Of a stretch of DNA of 44,180 nt, positions 18,367 to 27,367 are shown piece after piece. The notes under the pieces were generated by a model. The model was not told the DNA's origin. It did not search any database and saw nothing but the letters and a program-made list of their open reading frames with translations. Both the position numbers and the translations under genes were made by a program. Each line of letters begins with the position of its first letter. Position 1 is the first letter of the stretch. The stretch spans positions 1 through 44,180 of the forward strand of contig JAGLLA010000011.1 of NCBI GenBank assembly GCA_023140775.1, written 5' to 3'. This stretch comes from Candidatus Parcubacteria bacterium (GTDB lineage: Bacteria; Patescibacteriota; Minisyncoccia; JAHIHE01; JAGLIN01).

Positions 18367-21300
18367 ATGAAAAAGACGGTTTGTGACATTAAAGGTCAAA
18401 AGAAAAAAGAAGCAAAAAATGAATCTTTTTTCATTTTTAGTCCAAAATTTAACAAAACACTAAGTTCAAGACTGAGTAGTTTTTTATATTTCAATAAATC
18501 ATTTTCTTCTCAACATTTTGATTGCTGTTACTATAAAAAACAAAAGAATTCAAAGACTGTTCAGTATAATATTTCTGGAATGAAGAATAACAGAGTTCCA
18601 ACCATATCCACGCAGAGCTTTATACTAAAATCTCTTACTAGATCCATCTTAAATCTCAAATTAACTATAACGAAGCTTGAAGCTCACAAAAAAGCCACTG
18701 CTACTCTTCTTGCTTTTATTCTTATTTTTCAAACCATAAGCGGTGTTTTTTTTCCTCTTGATATCATAAATAAATTTGGGAACATAGCTGTTCATAAGGC
18801 AGATGCAGCATGGTATTCTGTTGGAGGAACATGGAGTTATCGAAAAGAAATTACAATTGACAGCACTAAAGTCTTGAACACTGATCAATTAAATTTTCCC
18901 ATTCTCATCTCTCACTCTGATTCCGCTCTTAAGCACACTTCTAATGGCGGGAAAGTGACAGACCTTGAAGGAGATGATATTATCTTTATCTCTTCTGATG
19001 GTAACACAAAACTGGATCATGAAATTGAAAAATATGACAACTCTACAGGAGAGATTGTTTCTTGGGTGAAAATTCCAACTCTTTCATCTTCAGCTGATAC
19101 AACGATCTATATTTACTATGCCAACTCAGCCATCACCACTTCTCAAGAAAACATCTCTAGTGTCTGGGATGATGGAGGAGCTGATAATTTCAAAATGGTT
19201 CAACATCTCAATGAAGACCCATCGGGCTCTGCCCCACAATCAACAGACTCGACTCAATATAATAATGATGGAACGTCAGGAGGAACGATGTTGACAGAAG
19301 ATCAAATTGCAGGACAAATTGACGGAAGTTTAGATTTTGATGGAAGTGATGATTATGTTGAATCAGATGATAGTGCTAGCTTAGATATTTCAGATGCTTT
19401 AACTATTAGCGCATGGATCAATTCAGATTCAATGACAAATGCTTATGACGATAGGCAAACCATTGCTACTAAAAGGCAATCTTATTATTTTGAATTAGAT
19501 GCTGGTGTGCCAATGATCTATTTATATGGTGTTGGAGGATGGTATTTAGCTACTTCGACATTATTGGCTAATAATTGGTATTATGTAACAGCAACTTACA
19601 GCGGTTCTCAAGTTGTTTTTTATGTCAATGGAATAAATGCTGGTAGCGATAATGTAAGTGGGACAATTGATCAAACTACTTATCCTTTGAGAATTGGATG
19701 GCTTGATAACGCTGTTGTTCCCAATAATAGATATTTTGATGGTCAAATCGATGAAGTCCGTATTTCTAACATCGCCCGTTCAGTAGACTGGATCACGACT
19801 GAATATAACAATCAATCACAACCAACAGAGTTTTATTCTCTTGGCATTGAAGAAAGTCAATCGCCAGTAGATCTTTCCGCCTGGTCATATAGAAAAGCAA
19901 TCACGATAGATAATACCAAAATTTCAGGTTCTACCAATTTAATCAACTTTCCATTTCTCATTGATCTTCCTACAGATGTAAATCTTCAAGCAAGCGCTCA
20001 AGTAGATGCAGATGACATTCTGTTTACCACAAGTGTCACAAATTGGTCATCTGCCACTCAAAATGACAAATTGGCTCATGAAATTGAAAGCTATATTTCT
20101 GCTACTGGAGAACTTCAAGTCTGGGTTAAACTCCCAGTTCTTGATTATAACGATGATACTATTATCTATATGTATTATGGCAACGCCAGTATCACTTCCC
20201 AACAAAACTCAACTGCAGTCTGGGGTTCAAATCAAAAAATGATTCAACATCTCAGCGCGGACCCATCGGGCTCTGCCCCACAGTCAACAGACTCAACTCA
20301 ATATAATAATAATGGAACGTCAGGAGGAACGATGCTGACAGAAGATCAAATCGCGGGACAAATTGACGGAAGTTTAGATTTTGATGGAGTGGATGATTAT
20401 GTTGATTTATCAGACTACGGGAGTCGATCAGGATTTAACACTTCCACTGGTGCAATTGAGATGTGGTTTAATCCCACAGGAGATGGTTATTTTAGTCAGC
20501 TGCTAAATTTTAGAAAAACCAGTATTCGGGACTTTATTATTGTTAGAGAAATAAATGAATCATATATTAGATTTTTCGGCGAAATTGATGATGTTGTTCA
20601 ATTTGATCTATCGACACCAGCTGGTTCAATTTCGGCAGGTAATTGGAGTCATTTTGTCTTTCAACAAACAGGCTCAGGAATTGAAGTTTATATTAACGGG
20701 GAAAGACAAACATTAATTGGTTCGGGAGAAAGCGCCACAATGTGGCTGGCAGATGTTTTTCCCGCATCACAAGATTTTACAATTGGTCATCATGGTTCTT
20801 GGCAGGATGGGGTTGGTACAGCATATTTTAATGGCCAGATCGACGAAGTTCGCATTTCAAACACGATTCGTGGCACGGATTGGATTTTAACAGAGTATAA
20901 TAATCAAAGCTTAGCTTCGTCATTTTCTACTCTTTCGATAGAACAGGTTTATGAAATCGCTATCACTGGAAGCGCAGTTCAAACAGCAGGACTAAGTCAA
21001 ACTATTACTATTACCGCTAAAGACGCAGAATCTAGCGTTATTGCCAATTTCACAGGAGATAAGTCAGTCATTTTTTCTGGTGCCAATGATTCACCAAATT
21101 CTACCGCACCAACTTGTACCGATAAAGATGCAGTGGATATTGATTTTGGATCTGCAACAATTTTGACTTTCACTAATGGAGTTGCTACATGCGATTTGAA
21201 ATTATACAAAGATGAAATTGCCACCATTACTACGAATATTAATTATGTGACGGACACTAATTTGGACATCACAGTTTCTCCAGCAGCTCTTGAGAACTTT

Positions 21301-22239
21301 TTTATTGATGTTCCAGAAAACGCTAATTATGGAGTTGCGTTTCCGATAACCATAACAGCAAGAGACATCTACCAAAATACAACTACAAATGTTTCAGGAA
21401 ACATTACTTTTAGTGTTGATCAAAATGGAACAATTATACCATCTACAGTCGCCAATACTAATTTCACTGATGATGGAACTCATACAGATAATTTCACAAT
21501 CACCAATATTAATGGACAATCTTCTGTTACTATCATTGTTGCAAATGAAAGTTCCACGGGGACAGATAATATTTTAATTTTAGTAGCAGCTGGTGGAGTA
21601 ATCGTTAGACCGACTCCTCCAATAATTAATTCTAATTTTGGACTTCCTTCTATTCAAATAATACAAACAGATGGCAAAAAAATCTTAATTTCTAATGTTC
21701 AAAATTCTTATCAAATGGCCATCTCCACGACCTTAGATTTTCAGAATGTTTCTTGGGAGCCATATAGAAAGGAAAAAGAATTAAACTTCTCTTCAGGTAT
21801 CACAAAGCTATATGTTAAATTCAGATCAATTACTGGCGGAGAAACAAAAGTAATTGAGAAAGAAATAATCCAAAATTTTGAGTCAGAAAAACTTCTCGAT
21901 GGCGATATTATCAGAATAGAAAATGATTATAAAATATATGTTAAAAAAGGAGATTATCTCAGACATATTCCGAATCCAATAGTATTTAGTTTTTATAATC
22001 ATTTAAAGTGGAACAAAATAGTAACTATAACACAACAACAATTCAATCAATTCAAAATTTCAAATCTAGTCAGAGAATTAAACGACAACAAGGTTTATGA
22101 AACAAGAGATAGTAAAACAAAGCACTGGCTTAATGTTTTAGTAGAACAATTTGTACGTCCTAACAGGTCCTGGGATATGGTTTATATTGTCAATAATAGG
22201 GAAAGAGATTTTTATGATATTGGAGTGGATGTAAAGTAG
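18367..22239 (+). CDS. Large surface protein with two DUF2341 + LamG (concanavalin A-like) units
   Basis: ORF opens at GTG 18325; ATG at 18367. Two DUF2341 blocks (WSYRKEITIDSTKVLN..., WSYRKAITIDNTKISG...) each followed by a LamG-like domain (DGSLDFDGSDDYVES..., DGSLDFDGVDDYVDL...; FDGQIDEVRISN); Ig-like repeats; C-terminal LLDGDIIRIENDYKIYVKKGDYLRHI module. Confidence 0.88.
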   Translation: MKKTVCDIKGQKKKEAKNESFFIFSPKFNKTLSSRLSSFLYFNKSFSSQHFDCCYYKKQKNSKTVQYNISGMKNNRVPTISTQSFILKSLTRSILNLKLTITKLEAHKKATATLLAFILIFQTISGVFFPLDIINKFGNIAVHKADAAWYSVGGTWSYRKEITIDSTKVLNTDQLNFPILISHSDSALKHTSNGGKVTDLEGDDIIFISSDGNTKLDHEIEKYDNSTGEIVSWVKIPTLSSSADTTIYIYYANSAITTSQENISSVWDDGGADNFKMVQHLNEDPSGSAPQSTDSTQYNNDGTSGGTMLTEDQIAGQIDGSLDFDGSDDYVESDDSASLDISDALTISAWINSDSMTNAYDDRQTIATKRQSYYFELDAGVPMIYLYGVGGWYLATSTLLANNWYYVTATYSGSQVVFYVNGINAGSDNVSGTIDQTTYPLRIGWLDNAVVPNNRYFDGQIDEVRISNIARSVDWITTEYNNQSQPTEFYSLGIEESQSPVDLSAWSYRKAITIDNTKISGSTNLINFPFLIDLPTDVNLQASAQVDADDILFTTSVTNWSSATQNDKLAHEIESYISATGELQVWVKLPVLDYNDDTIIYMYYGNASITSQQNSTAVWGSNQKMIQHLSADPSGSAPQSTDSTQYNNNGTSGGTMLTEDQIAGQIDGSLDFDGVDDYVDLSDYGSRSGFNTSTGAIEMWFNPTGDGYFSQLLNFRKTSIRDFIIVREINESYIRFFGEIDDVVQFDLSTPAGSISAGNWSHFVFQQTGSGIEVYINGERQTLIGSGESATMWLADVFPASQDFTIGHHGSWQDGVGTAYFNGQIDEVRISNTIRGTDWILTEYNNQSLASSFSTLSIEQVYEIAITGSAVQTAGLSQTITITAKDAESSVIANFTGDKSVIFSGANDSPNSTAPTCTDKDAVDIDFGSATILTFTNGVATCDLKLYKDEIATITTNINYVTDTNLDITVSPAALENFFIDVPENANYGVAFPITITARDIYQNTTTNVSGNITFSVDQNGTIIPSTVANTNFTDDGTHTDNFTITNINGQSSVTIIVANESSTGTDNILILVAAGGVIVRPTPPIINSNFGLPSIQIIQTDGKKILISNVQNSYQMAISTTLDFQNVSWEPYRKEKELNFSSGITKLYVKFRSITGGETKVIEKEIIQNFESEKLLDGDIIRIENDYKIYVKKGDYLRHIPNPIVFSFYNHLKWNKIVTITQQQFNQFKISNLVRELNDNKVYETRDSKTKHWLNVLVEQFVRPNRSWDMVYIVNNRERDFYDIGVDVK
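19201..19361 (+). repeat. Internal repeat copy 1 (LamG linker)
   Basis: 161 nt, about 92% identical by eye to 20245-20405. Confidence 0.85.
20245..20405 (+). repeat. Internal repeat copy 2 (LamG linker)
   Basis: Matches 19201-19361 (cccatcgggctctgccccaca...gatgattatgttga). Confidence 0.85.
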
Positions 22240-22399
22240 TGGGGTATATATAGAGATTACTATGATATATCTTGATTAAAAGAATATATTTTTCGCTACT
22301 GATCTTAAATATATACTATATCTTATTTGCAAGTGAGTAAAAACTTATAGCGCGGTAATTGAATTAAATCAATGAGATGTTAATCTGTCTTTTTTTATT

Positions 22400-22443
22400 G
22401 GCAAAAAGATTGATTTATTGTAAACTGAGACTATATGAAAAAA
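22400..22443 (+). promoter_or_regulatory. Promoter/5-prime element of tsaC, duplicated at 18079
   Basis: TTGGCA-17 nt-TAAACT immediately upstream of ATG 22435. Confidence 0.5.
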
Positions 22444-23082
22444 ATAAATTTAGATATAAATGACATTGAAAAAGTGACTAGCACTGCCTCTGAGGTTTTA
22501 AAAAGTGGCGGTGTCATTATTTTTCCAACTGATACCATTTATGGAATGGGGGCAAACGCTTTTGACGAAGAGACAATTGAGAAGGTAAAAAAGATCAAAG
22601 ATCGTGAGAATGAAAAACCTCTGTCAATATTTGTGAAAGATATAAGGTCGGCACGAAGAATTGCCTGTATTGATTTAAATATTGAGAAAATATTAGATAA
22701 CATCTGGCCAGGACCAATCACTGTTGTTTTGAGAAAAAAAGATATTGTGCCTTATTCCTTAACTGGAAATGGAGAAACTGTTGCGATTCGAATTCCTCAA
22801 AATGATTTTGTTTTGAAATTATTAAAGAAAGTAGATTTTCCAATTATAGCAACAAGCGCAAATATATCAGGTGAAAAAAATTTATTCAGTGCAGATGAAA
22901 TTATGCAAGAATTTTCCAAGAGCAAACCTAATCCTGACTTATTCGTCAGCTCAGGAGACATTCAAGACATTCAAGCTTCAACGATCGTAGATCTGACAAC
23001 TACAATTCCAAAGATCATAAGAATGGGAATTGTCGGAAAAGAAAATATGCAGAATTTTTTTAATAAATTTAATATCAACTAG
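22435..23082 (+). CDS. tsaC: L-threonylcarbamoyladenylate synthase (Sua5/YciO/YrdC family)
   Basis: GGVIIFPTDTIYGMGANAFDEETIEKVKKIKDRENEKPLSIFV; WPGPITVVL; VAIRIPQNDF; PIIATSANISGE. Confidence 0.93.
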   Translation: MKKINLDINDIEKVTSTASEVLKSGGVIIFPTDTIYGMGANAFDEETIEKVKKIKDRENEKPLSIFVKDIRSARRIACIDLNIEKILDNIWPGPITVVLRKKDIVPYSLTGNGETVAIRIPQNDFVLKLLKKVDFPIIATSANISGEKNLFSADEIMQEFSKSKPNPDLFVSSGDIQDIQASTIVDLTTTIPKIIRMGIVGKENMQNFFNKFNIN

Positions 23083-23085
23083 TCT

Positions 23086-24285
23086 ATGTCTAATTATTTT
23101 CTCGATCATTATTTGAAACACACTCTCAGACATGAAATCACAGAGCTCTATGCTTCGGTTGCAATTAAAAATTTTGCATTCTCAATGGTTACAATATTTG
23201 AACCAATATATCTTTACACTTTGTATGGTTCATTGTCAATTGTGTTCGCGTATTATGCAATTGCTTATACTCTTTATTTCTTTACGGCTTCTTTTGGGGC
23301 AAAAGCTGCTGCAAAGTATGGTTTTGAACATTGTATATTTTATAGTATTCCATTCGGAATTTTATACTTCTTGACACTTTCTCAGTTAGTCAATTATCCT
23401 TGGTTGGCATTTGTCGCTATAATTTTTATGGTTGTCTATAAAACATTTTTTTGGCCTTCCTATCATACCGATTTTGCTCATTATGGAGCCTCTGGATACA
23501 AAGGAAGGGAATTAAGCGTTCTGACCTTTATTCTGACAATCGCAACAATTTTAGGTCCGATTATTGGAGGAATAATTTTGGTTAATTTTGGTTTTCAAGT
23601 GCTTTTTGTTGTTGTCTCTTTGATAAGTTTAGTCTCGGCTATACCTCTATTTGCAACTCGTGAGCAATTTGAGCCACATAATTTTTCGTATAGGGACTCT
23701 TTTAAACGATTCTTAAAACCTTATGGGCACTACAAGAGAAAAGATTCAATTGCTTATTTTGGTTTTGGAGAAGAAGTGATTGCCTCAATCGGGTGGCCAA
23801 TTTTTATTTTTCTTATCATTGAAAAGTTTGATTTGATAGGAGTTTTGATCAGTACGATTGCAATTATAATTGCCATTGTGTCTTTGTATGTCGGAAAGTT
23901 ATCTGACGTTTTGCCAAAAAAAGATAAGAAGAAATTAGTTGCTTATGGAACGATTGTCTATGTGATCTCTTGGATCTTAAGACCTTTTTCTGCAAATTGG
24001 CTGGGAGTGCTCTTAGTAGATATTATGTCAAAGGGCTCAAAAACAACTATTAATTATCCTTTGTATACTTTTATATATAGCGCGGGAAAAAATCATAAAG
24101 GTTTTTTGAAATATAATATGTTCTATGAAATGTCATTATCGGCTGGAAAAGCGCTTGCGGCTTGGAGCGTTGCCTTGATCGCGCTAGTTTGGGGCTATTA
24201 TGGAAATTTTGACTTTTGGATCGTAGCCTTTTCTTTTGCTGGAATTTGGTCATCGTTATATCTTTTTAAATTTTATAAGTCTTAA
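23086..24285 (+). CDS. Major facilitator superfamily-like transporter
   Basis: About 10-12 TM segments; GYKGRELSVLTFILTIATILGPIIGGIILVNFGFQ MFS-like signature. Confidence 0.75.
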   Translation: MSNYFLDHYLKHTLRHEITELYASVAIKNFAFSMVTIFEPIYLYTLYGSLSIVFAYYAIAYTLYFFTASFGAKAAAKYGFEHCIFYSIPFGILYFLTLSQLVNYPWLAFVAIIFMVVYKTFFWPSYHTDFAHYGASGYKGRELSVLTFILTIATILGPIIGGIILVNFGFQVLFVVVSLISLVSAIPLFATREQFEPHNFSYRDSFKRFLKPYGHYKRKDSIAYFGFGEEVIASIGWPIFIFLIIEKFDLIGVLISTIAIIIAIVSLYVGKLSDVLPKKDKKKLVAYGTIVYVISWILRPFSANWLGVLLVDIMSKGSKTTINYPLYTFIYSAGKNHKGFLKYNMFYEMSLSAGKALAAWSVALIALVWGYYGNFDFWIVAFSFAGIWSSLYLFKFYKS

Positions 24286-25088
24286 TGGAAATTATTCAAT
24301 CGATTATTTTAGGATTTGTTCAAGGGCTTGCTGAATTTTTACCGATTTCAAGTTCTGCTCATTTGATTTTAAGCTCAAGGCTTTTTAACTGGCAAGATCA
24401 AGGACTGTCTTTTGATGTAGCCTTGCATCTTGGAACATTGATCGCAGTACTAGTGTATTTTAGGAAGGATTGGTATGATATAATTGTAAACTCATATCTG
24501 GTAAAAAATTTACGAAGTTTAAAGTTCAAGACAAAAGAACTAAAATTAGATATATTTTTTATCATTATTGCTGCCACAATTCCAGGTGTTTTTGCAGGTC
24601 TTGTTTTGAATGATTATGCTACAAATATTTTTCGTAATCCAGCTCTGATTGCCATGACCTTATCAATTGGTGCCTTGCTTCTGTTTTATTCTGATAGGGT
24701 TGGAATAAAAAAAGAAAATTTCACAGCATTAACCTTGAAAGCTGGGATTGTAATCGGTCTTTTTCAGGCCTTGGCGATTATTCCTGGAGTTTCTCGTAGT
24801 GGGATCACGATTACAGCGGCACTTCTCTTAGGTCTCTCCAGAACTGCCTCAGCGCGATTTTCATTTTTACTTTCTACGCCAATAATTCTGGGGGCGGGTA
24901 TTATGGAATTTCCAAATTTAATCAAAGAAGGTATTGATATTAGCATTTTAATTGGCATTATGACGGCGGCAATTAGTGGATATTTGGCAATCAAGTATAT
25001 GATTCGGTATGTTGAAAATAGAAGTTATAATATTTTTGTAGGATATAGAATAGTCTTGGCTATTTTTATATTATTTTTTCTATTGTAG
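24285..25088 (+). CDS. uppP: Undecaprenyl-diphosphatase
   Basis: IILGFVQGLAEFLPISSSAHLIL and IIPGVSRSGITITAALLLGLSRTASARFSFLLSTPIILGAG motifs. ATG overlaps the preceding stop codon. Confidence 0.95.
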   Translation: MEIIQSIILGFVQGLAEFLPISSSAHLILSSRLFNWQDQGLSFDVALHLGTLIAVLVYFRKDWYDIIVNSYLVKNLRSLKFKTKELKLDIFFIIIAATIPGVFAGLVLNDYATNIFRNPALIAMTLSIGALLLFYSDRVGIKKENFTALTLKAGIVIGLFQALAIIPGVSRSGITITAALLLGLSRTASARFSFLLSTPIILGAGIMEFPNLIKEGIDISILIGIMTAAISGYLAIKYMIRYVENRSYNIFVGYRIVLAIFILFFLL

Positions 25089-25110
25089 TTTTTGTTCCAA
25101 GAGATATGAA

Positions 25111-25143
25111 AAAAGAAGTTGAATGGAAATTCAACTTCTTTTA
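25111..25143. terminator. Bidirectional terminator
   Basis: aaaagaagttgaatggaaattcaacttctttt between convergent genes. Confidence 0.85.
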
Positions 25144-25176
25144 AATTGCGCTTAGTGCTTTTTATATAGTACTGCT

Positions 25177-26148
25177 TTATATACTTTCCCAAGTCGAGGA
25201 TTCGACATTCACATCAATATTGGCGCGATTGTCTTTTATGATTCTTCTCACTTTTCCATTAAAAACAAATCCGTCGGTCATATCTGCGCTTTCAATGAAA
25301 GCTCCATAAAATTTGAAGGGGGCGATCTCTTGACTTCCCAGAATTGCAACTGGGTCAAATTTTTTCTTGAGCTCCATTTTTTCAGAATATATTTCAAATA
25401 ATTCCCAAAGATTTTTTTCTGTCTCTGTCTCTGGTTCAATGACATTTAATCCAAGGTCAGATGCTTCATCTCTGGTGATAGGGTAGCCATGAATACAAAT
25501 GTCACCAGTGATCTCGTTGACAATGTTGGCGATTTTTTCTTTGTCATTGATTGCATCAAAATGCATCAAGAGAAGTTTTTGAGTGATTTGTTTTGCCATC
25601 CTGGTAGCGCGATAAGCATTTCCAAGTGAAAGAGGATGGATCTTTGTGGTTAGATCTTCAAAGACATTAACCATCTGATCATCCTTGACGCCAGCTTTTT
25701 CTTTGGCAAGGAGAAAATAGGAATTCAGATCTTCTACGCTAATTTCCATTTTTTGATTTTTATTCAAAGGGTTTTCAGGATTAAAAGGATGTCCCGTAGA
25801 GGGATCAACTGGACTAAGTTCACCAAGTTTACCCATGACGATCTTGTCTGCTCCAATTGAAATCAAGGTGCCAGCACTATGAGCGCGATAGGGGATAAGC
25901 ATTTCAATTTCATCAGCATAACTTCTGATCAGCTTGATAAGTCTGATTGGAGTAATCATATCTCCACCTCTGGTGTATAGAAATAAACTGATCTTATTTT
26001 GTTTGCCAATCTTTTCTAAATGTTTGGCAAAGATCGGAATAATATCATCTGCCACTTTTGTGACGAATGGTTGTCTGTCGCCAGTGACATAAGTGATAAC
26101 TTTTGAATTCCGCTCTTTTTCAATTTTGCTTATTAAATTTTGAGTCAT
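25177..26148 (-). CDS. ClpP-fold serine protease, SDH (serine dehydrogenase proteinase) family
   Basis: ISLFLYTRGGDMITPIRLIKLIRSYADEIEMLIPYRAHSAGTLISIGADKIVMGKLGELSPVDP. Confidence 0.85.
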   Translation of the reverse strand: MTQNLISKIEKERNSKVITYVTGDRQPFVTKVADDIIPIFAKHLEKIGKQNKISLFLYTRGGDMITPIRLIKLIRSYADEIEMLIPYRAHSAGTLISIGADKIVMGKLGELSPVDPSTGHPFNPENPLNKNQKMEISVEDLNSYFLLAKEKAGVKDDQMVNVFEDLTTKIHPLSLGNAYRATRMAKQITQKLLLMHFDAINDKEKIANIVNEITGDICIHGYPITRDEASDLGLNVIEPETETEKNLWELFEIYSEKMELKKKFDPVAILGSQEIAPFKFYGAFIESADMTDGFVFNGKVRRIIKDNRANIDVNVESSTWESI

Positions 26149-26195
26149 ATGTTTTTAGTTATTATTAAATTTTATAAATAAAATTTGTCATCCTG

Positions 26196-26241
26196 AACAA
26201 TGTCATGCTGAATTTATTTCAGTATTGATTCAGGATCTTTT
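26196..26241 (+). repeat. Intergenic inverted repeat, left arm
   Basis: aacaatgtcatgctgaatttatttcagtattgattcaggatctttt; 44/46 match to the reverse complement of 26586-26631. Confidence 0.9.
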
Positions 26242-26370
26242 ATCGATAATAAGTTAGGCTGTTTTATTAATTACATTACTGCAATTAACCTCCTATTCTT
26301 AATAACTTAACATTTTTAGACATAAATTGCAAAGTTTCGATTATATTAAAAAGAGAAATATGAATAATTA

Positions 26371-26410
26371 CTCCCTCCCTGATAAGGGAGGGGAGGGTTG
26401 GGGTGGGTTT
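26371..26410 (+). repeat. Short intergenic repeat of the ctccctccctgataagggagggg...ggttggggtgggttt type
   Basis: Composition and form match widespread bacterial intergenic repeat elements; within the repeat island. Confidence 0.5.
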
Positions 26411-26503
26411 GAAATTTCGCAAAACAATAAATTACATCAAGTTTAGAAACCTTTTTTTATTCTATTTGATGTATTAAAGATTGTAAATATGCAAAAAATA
26501 TAC

Positions 26504-26538
26504 TTTGTCATTCTGAATTTATTTCAGAATCTATCATC
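26504..26538 (+). repeat. Third, diverged copy of the gtcattctgaatttatttcag repeat
   Basis: tttgtcattctgaatttatttcagaatctatcatc shares its core with the 26196 and 26586 arms. Confidence 0.7.
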
Positions 26539-26585
26539 TGCTACCACTAATTTTGTGATTTATAGGTTAATATAACCTATACTCC

Positions 26586-26631
26586 AAAAGATTCTGAATC
26601 AATACTGAAATATATTCAGCATGACATTGTT
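26586..26631 (-). repeat. Intergenic inverted repeat, right arm
   Basis: Reverse complement matches 26196-26241 at 44/46 positions. Confidence 0.9.
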
Positions 26632-26644
26632 AATTTCTAATTCC

Positions 26645-26691
26645 ATCATCCCACTGTCATTTTCGACAGAGCGATAGCGACGATAAATCTA
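26645..26691 (+). repeat. cactgtcattttcgacagagcgatagcgacgataaatct-type intergenic repeat
   Basis: Resembles the common tgtcatttcgac-gagcga-agaaatct repeat seen in many bacteria. Confidence 0.5.
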
Positions 26692-26760
26692 TACACTAGC
26701 TAAAACTCTTCACGATTTAAATAGTTTTTCAGCCCAAGATTGATGAGCCTTGGGCTTATA

Positions 26761-26790
26761 AACCCCTTAATCCCCCTTGTTAGGGGGAAA
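26761..26790 (+). repeat. aaccccttaatcccccttgttagggggaaa palindromic repeat
   Basis: Internal palindrome tcccccttgttaggggga; same style as 26371-26410 in the opposite orientation. Confidence 0.5.
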
Positions 26791-26839
26791 TAGTGAGACT
26801 TGTCTAGTTTACAGATCGAGATAAAAAAAATTTTAGATT

Positions 26840-27207
26840 ATAAAAAAACAGGCCTTGATGCCTTTTTGGGATAATGAGAAATTGAGATTAAAAGAGGACG
26901 AAGTTGATGTATTATTTAAAGTTTACATCGACATATGCCTTGTTTCGTCCTCATTTGTTATTTTGTCATATGACACTTCCTTCATAGCTCTAGGCTATGA
27001 TTTTTTGCAATTGCGCAATTTGCGCTCTGCGGCCGGTGTACTGGTGATCAGAAATTGGTCTTATAATCTATTTTGCATTTTCTGAAATCTTTTGTATCTA
27101 TTTTCATTGTTACTTATTCCTCTCGAATCTAATACACCTTAGTGCAATTTTGTAGATTCTATATTTTAAAGTCCTGTCTTTCTAGCAAAAACTAGAAATC
27201 GACTTTA
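26840..27207 (-). ncRNA. Candidate structured ncRNA A (novel)
   Basis: Minus strand: TTGACA(27242-27237)-17 nt-TAGATT(27219-27214), hairpins TTTCTAG/CTAGAAA, GAATCTA/TAGATTC, TCATAGC/GCTATGA, TGTCATATGACA, GAGGACGAA/TTCGTCCTC, then AGGC-atcaag-GCCTGTTTTTTT terminator. Confidence 0.6.
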
Positions 27208-27213
27208 CTAAAT

Positions 27214-27242
27214 AATCTATCACGATATCGAAATCTTGTCAA
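27214..27242 (-). promoter_or_regulatory. Sigma70-type promoter for ncRNA A
   Basis: TTGACA, 17-nt spacer, TAGATT on the minus strand. Confidence 0.65.
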
Positions 27243-27367
27243 CCCCTATTCAGAAAAACTTATGCACATCACAAAACTTTACATAATCAATAAAAGTACT
27301 AGAATAAGGAATATGGTTGTGAATAGAAAATTATTTTGAATTTTTATAGGAAATAAAAAAAGTAATT

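Noticed and set aside
26855-27085. 76-aa ORF on the plus strand
   Set aside because: No recognisable domain, and it lies inside hairpins and a minus-strand promoter-terminator unit (ncRNA A).
26840-27207. tmRNA
   Set aside because: No tRNA-like acceptor/T-arm sequence or tag ORF ending in an ALA-like tail; a 19-codon ATG ORF inside is not tag-like.
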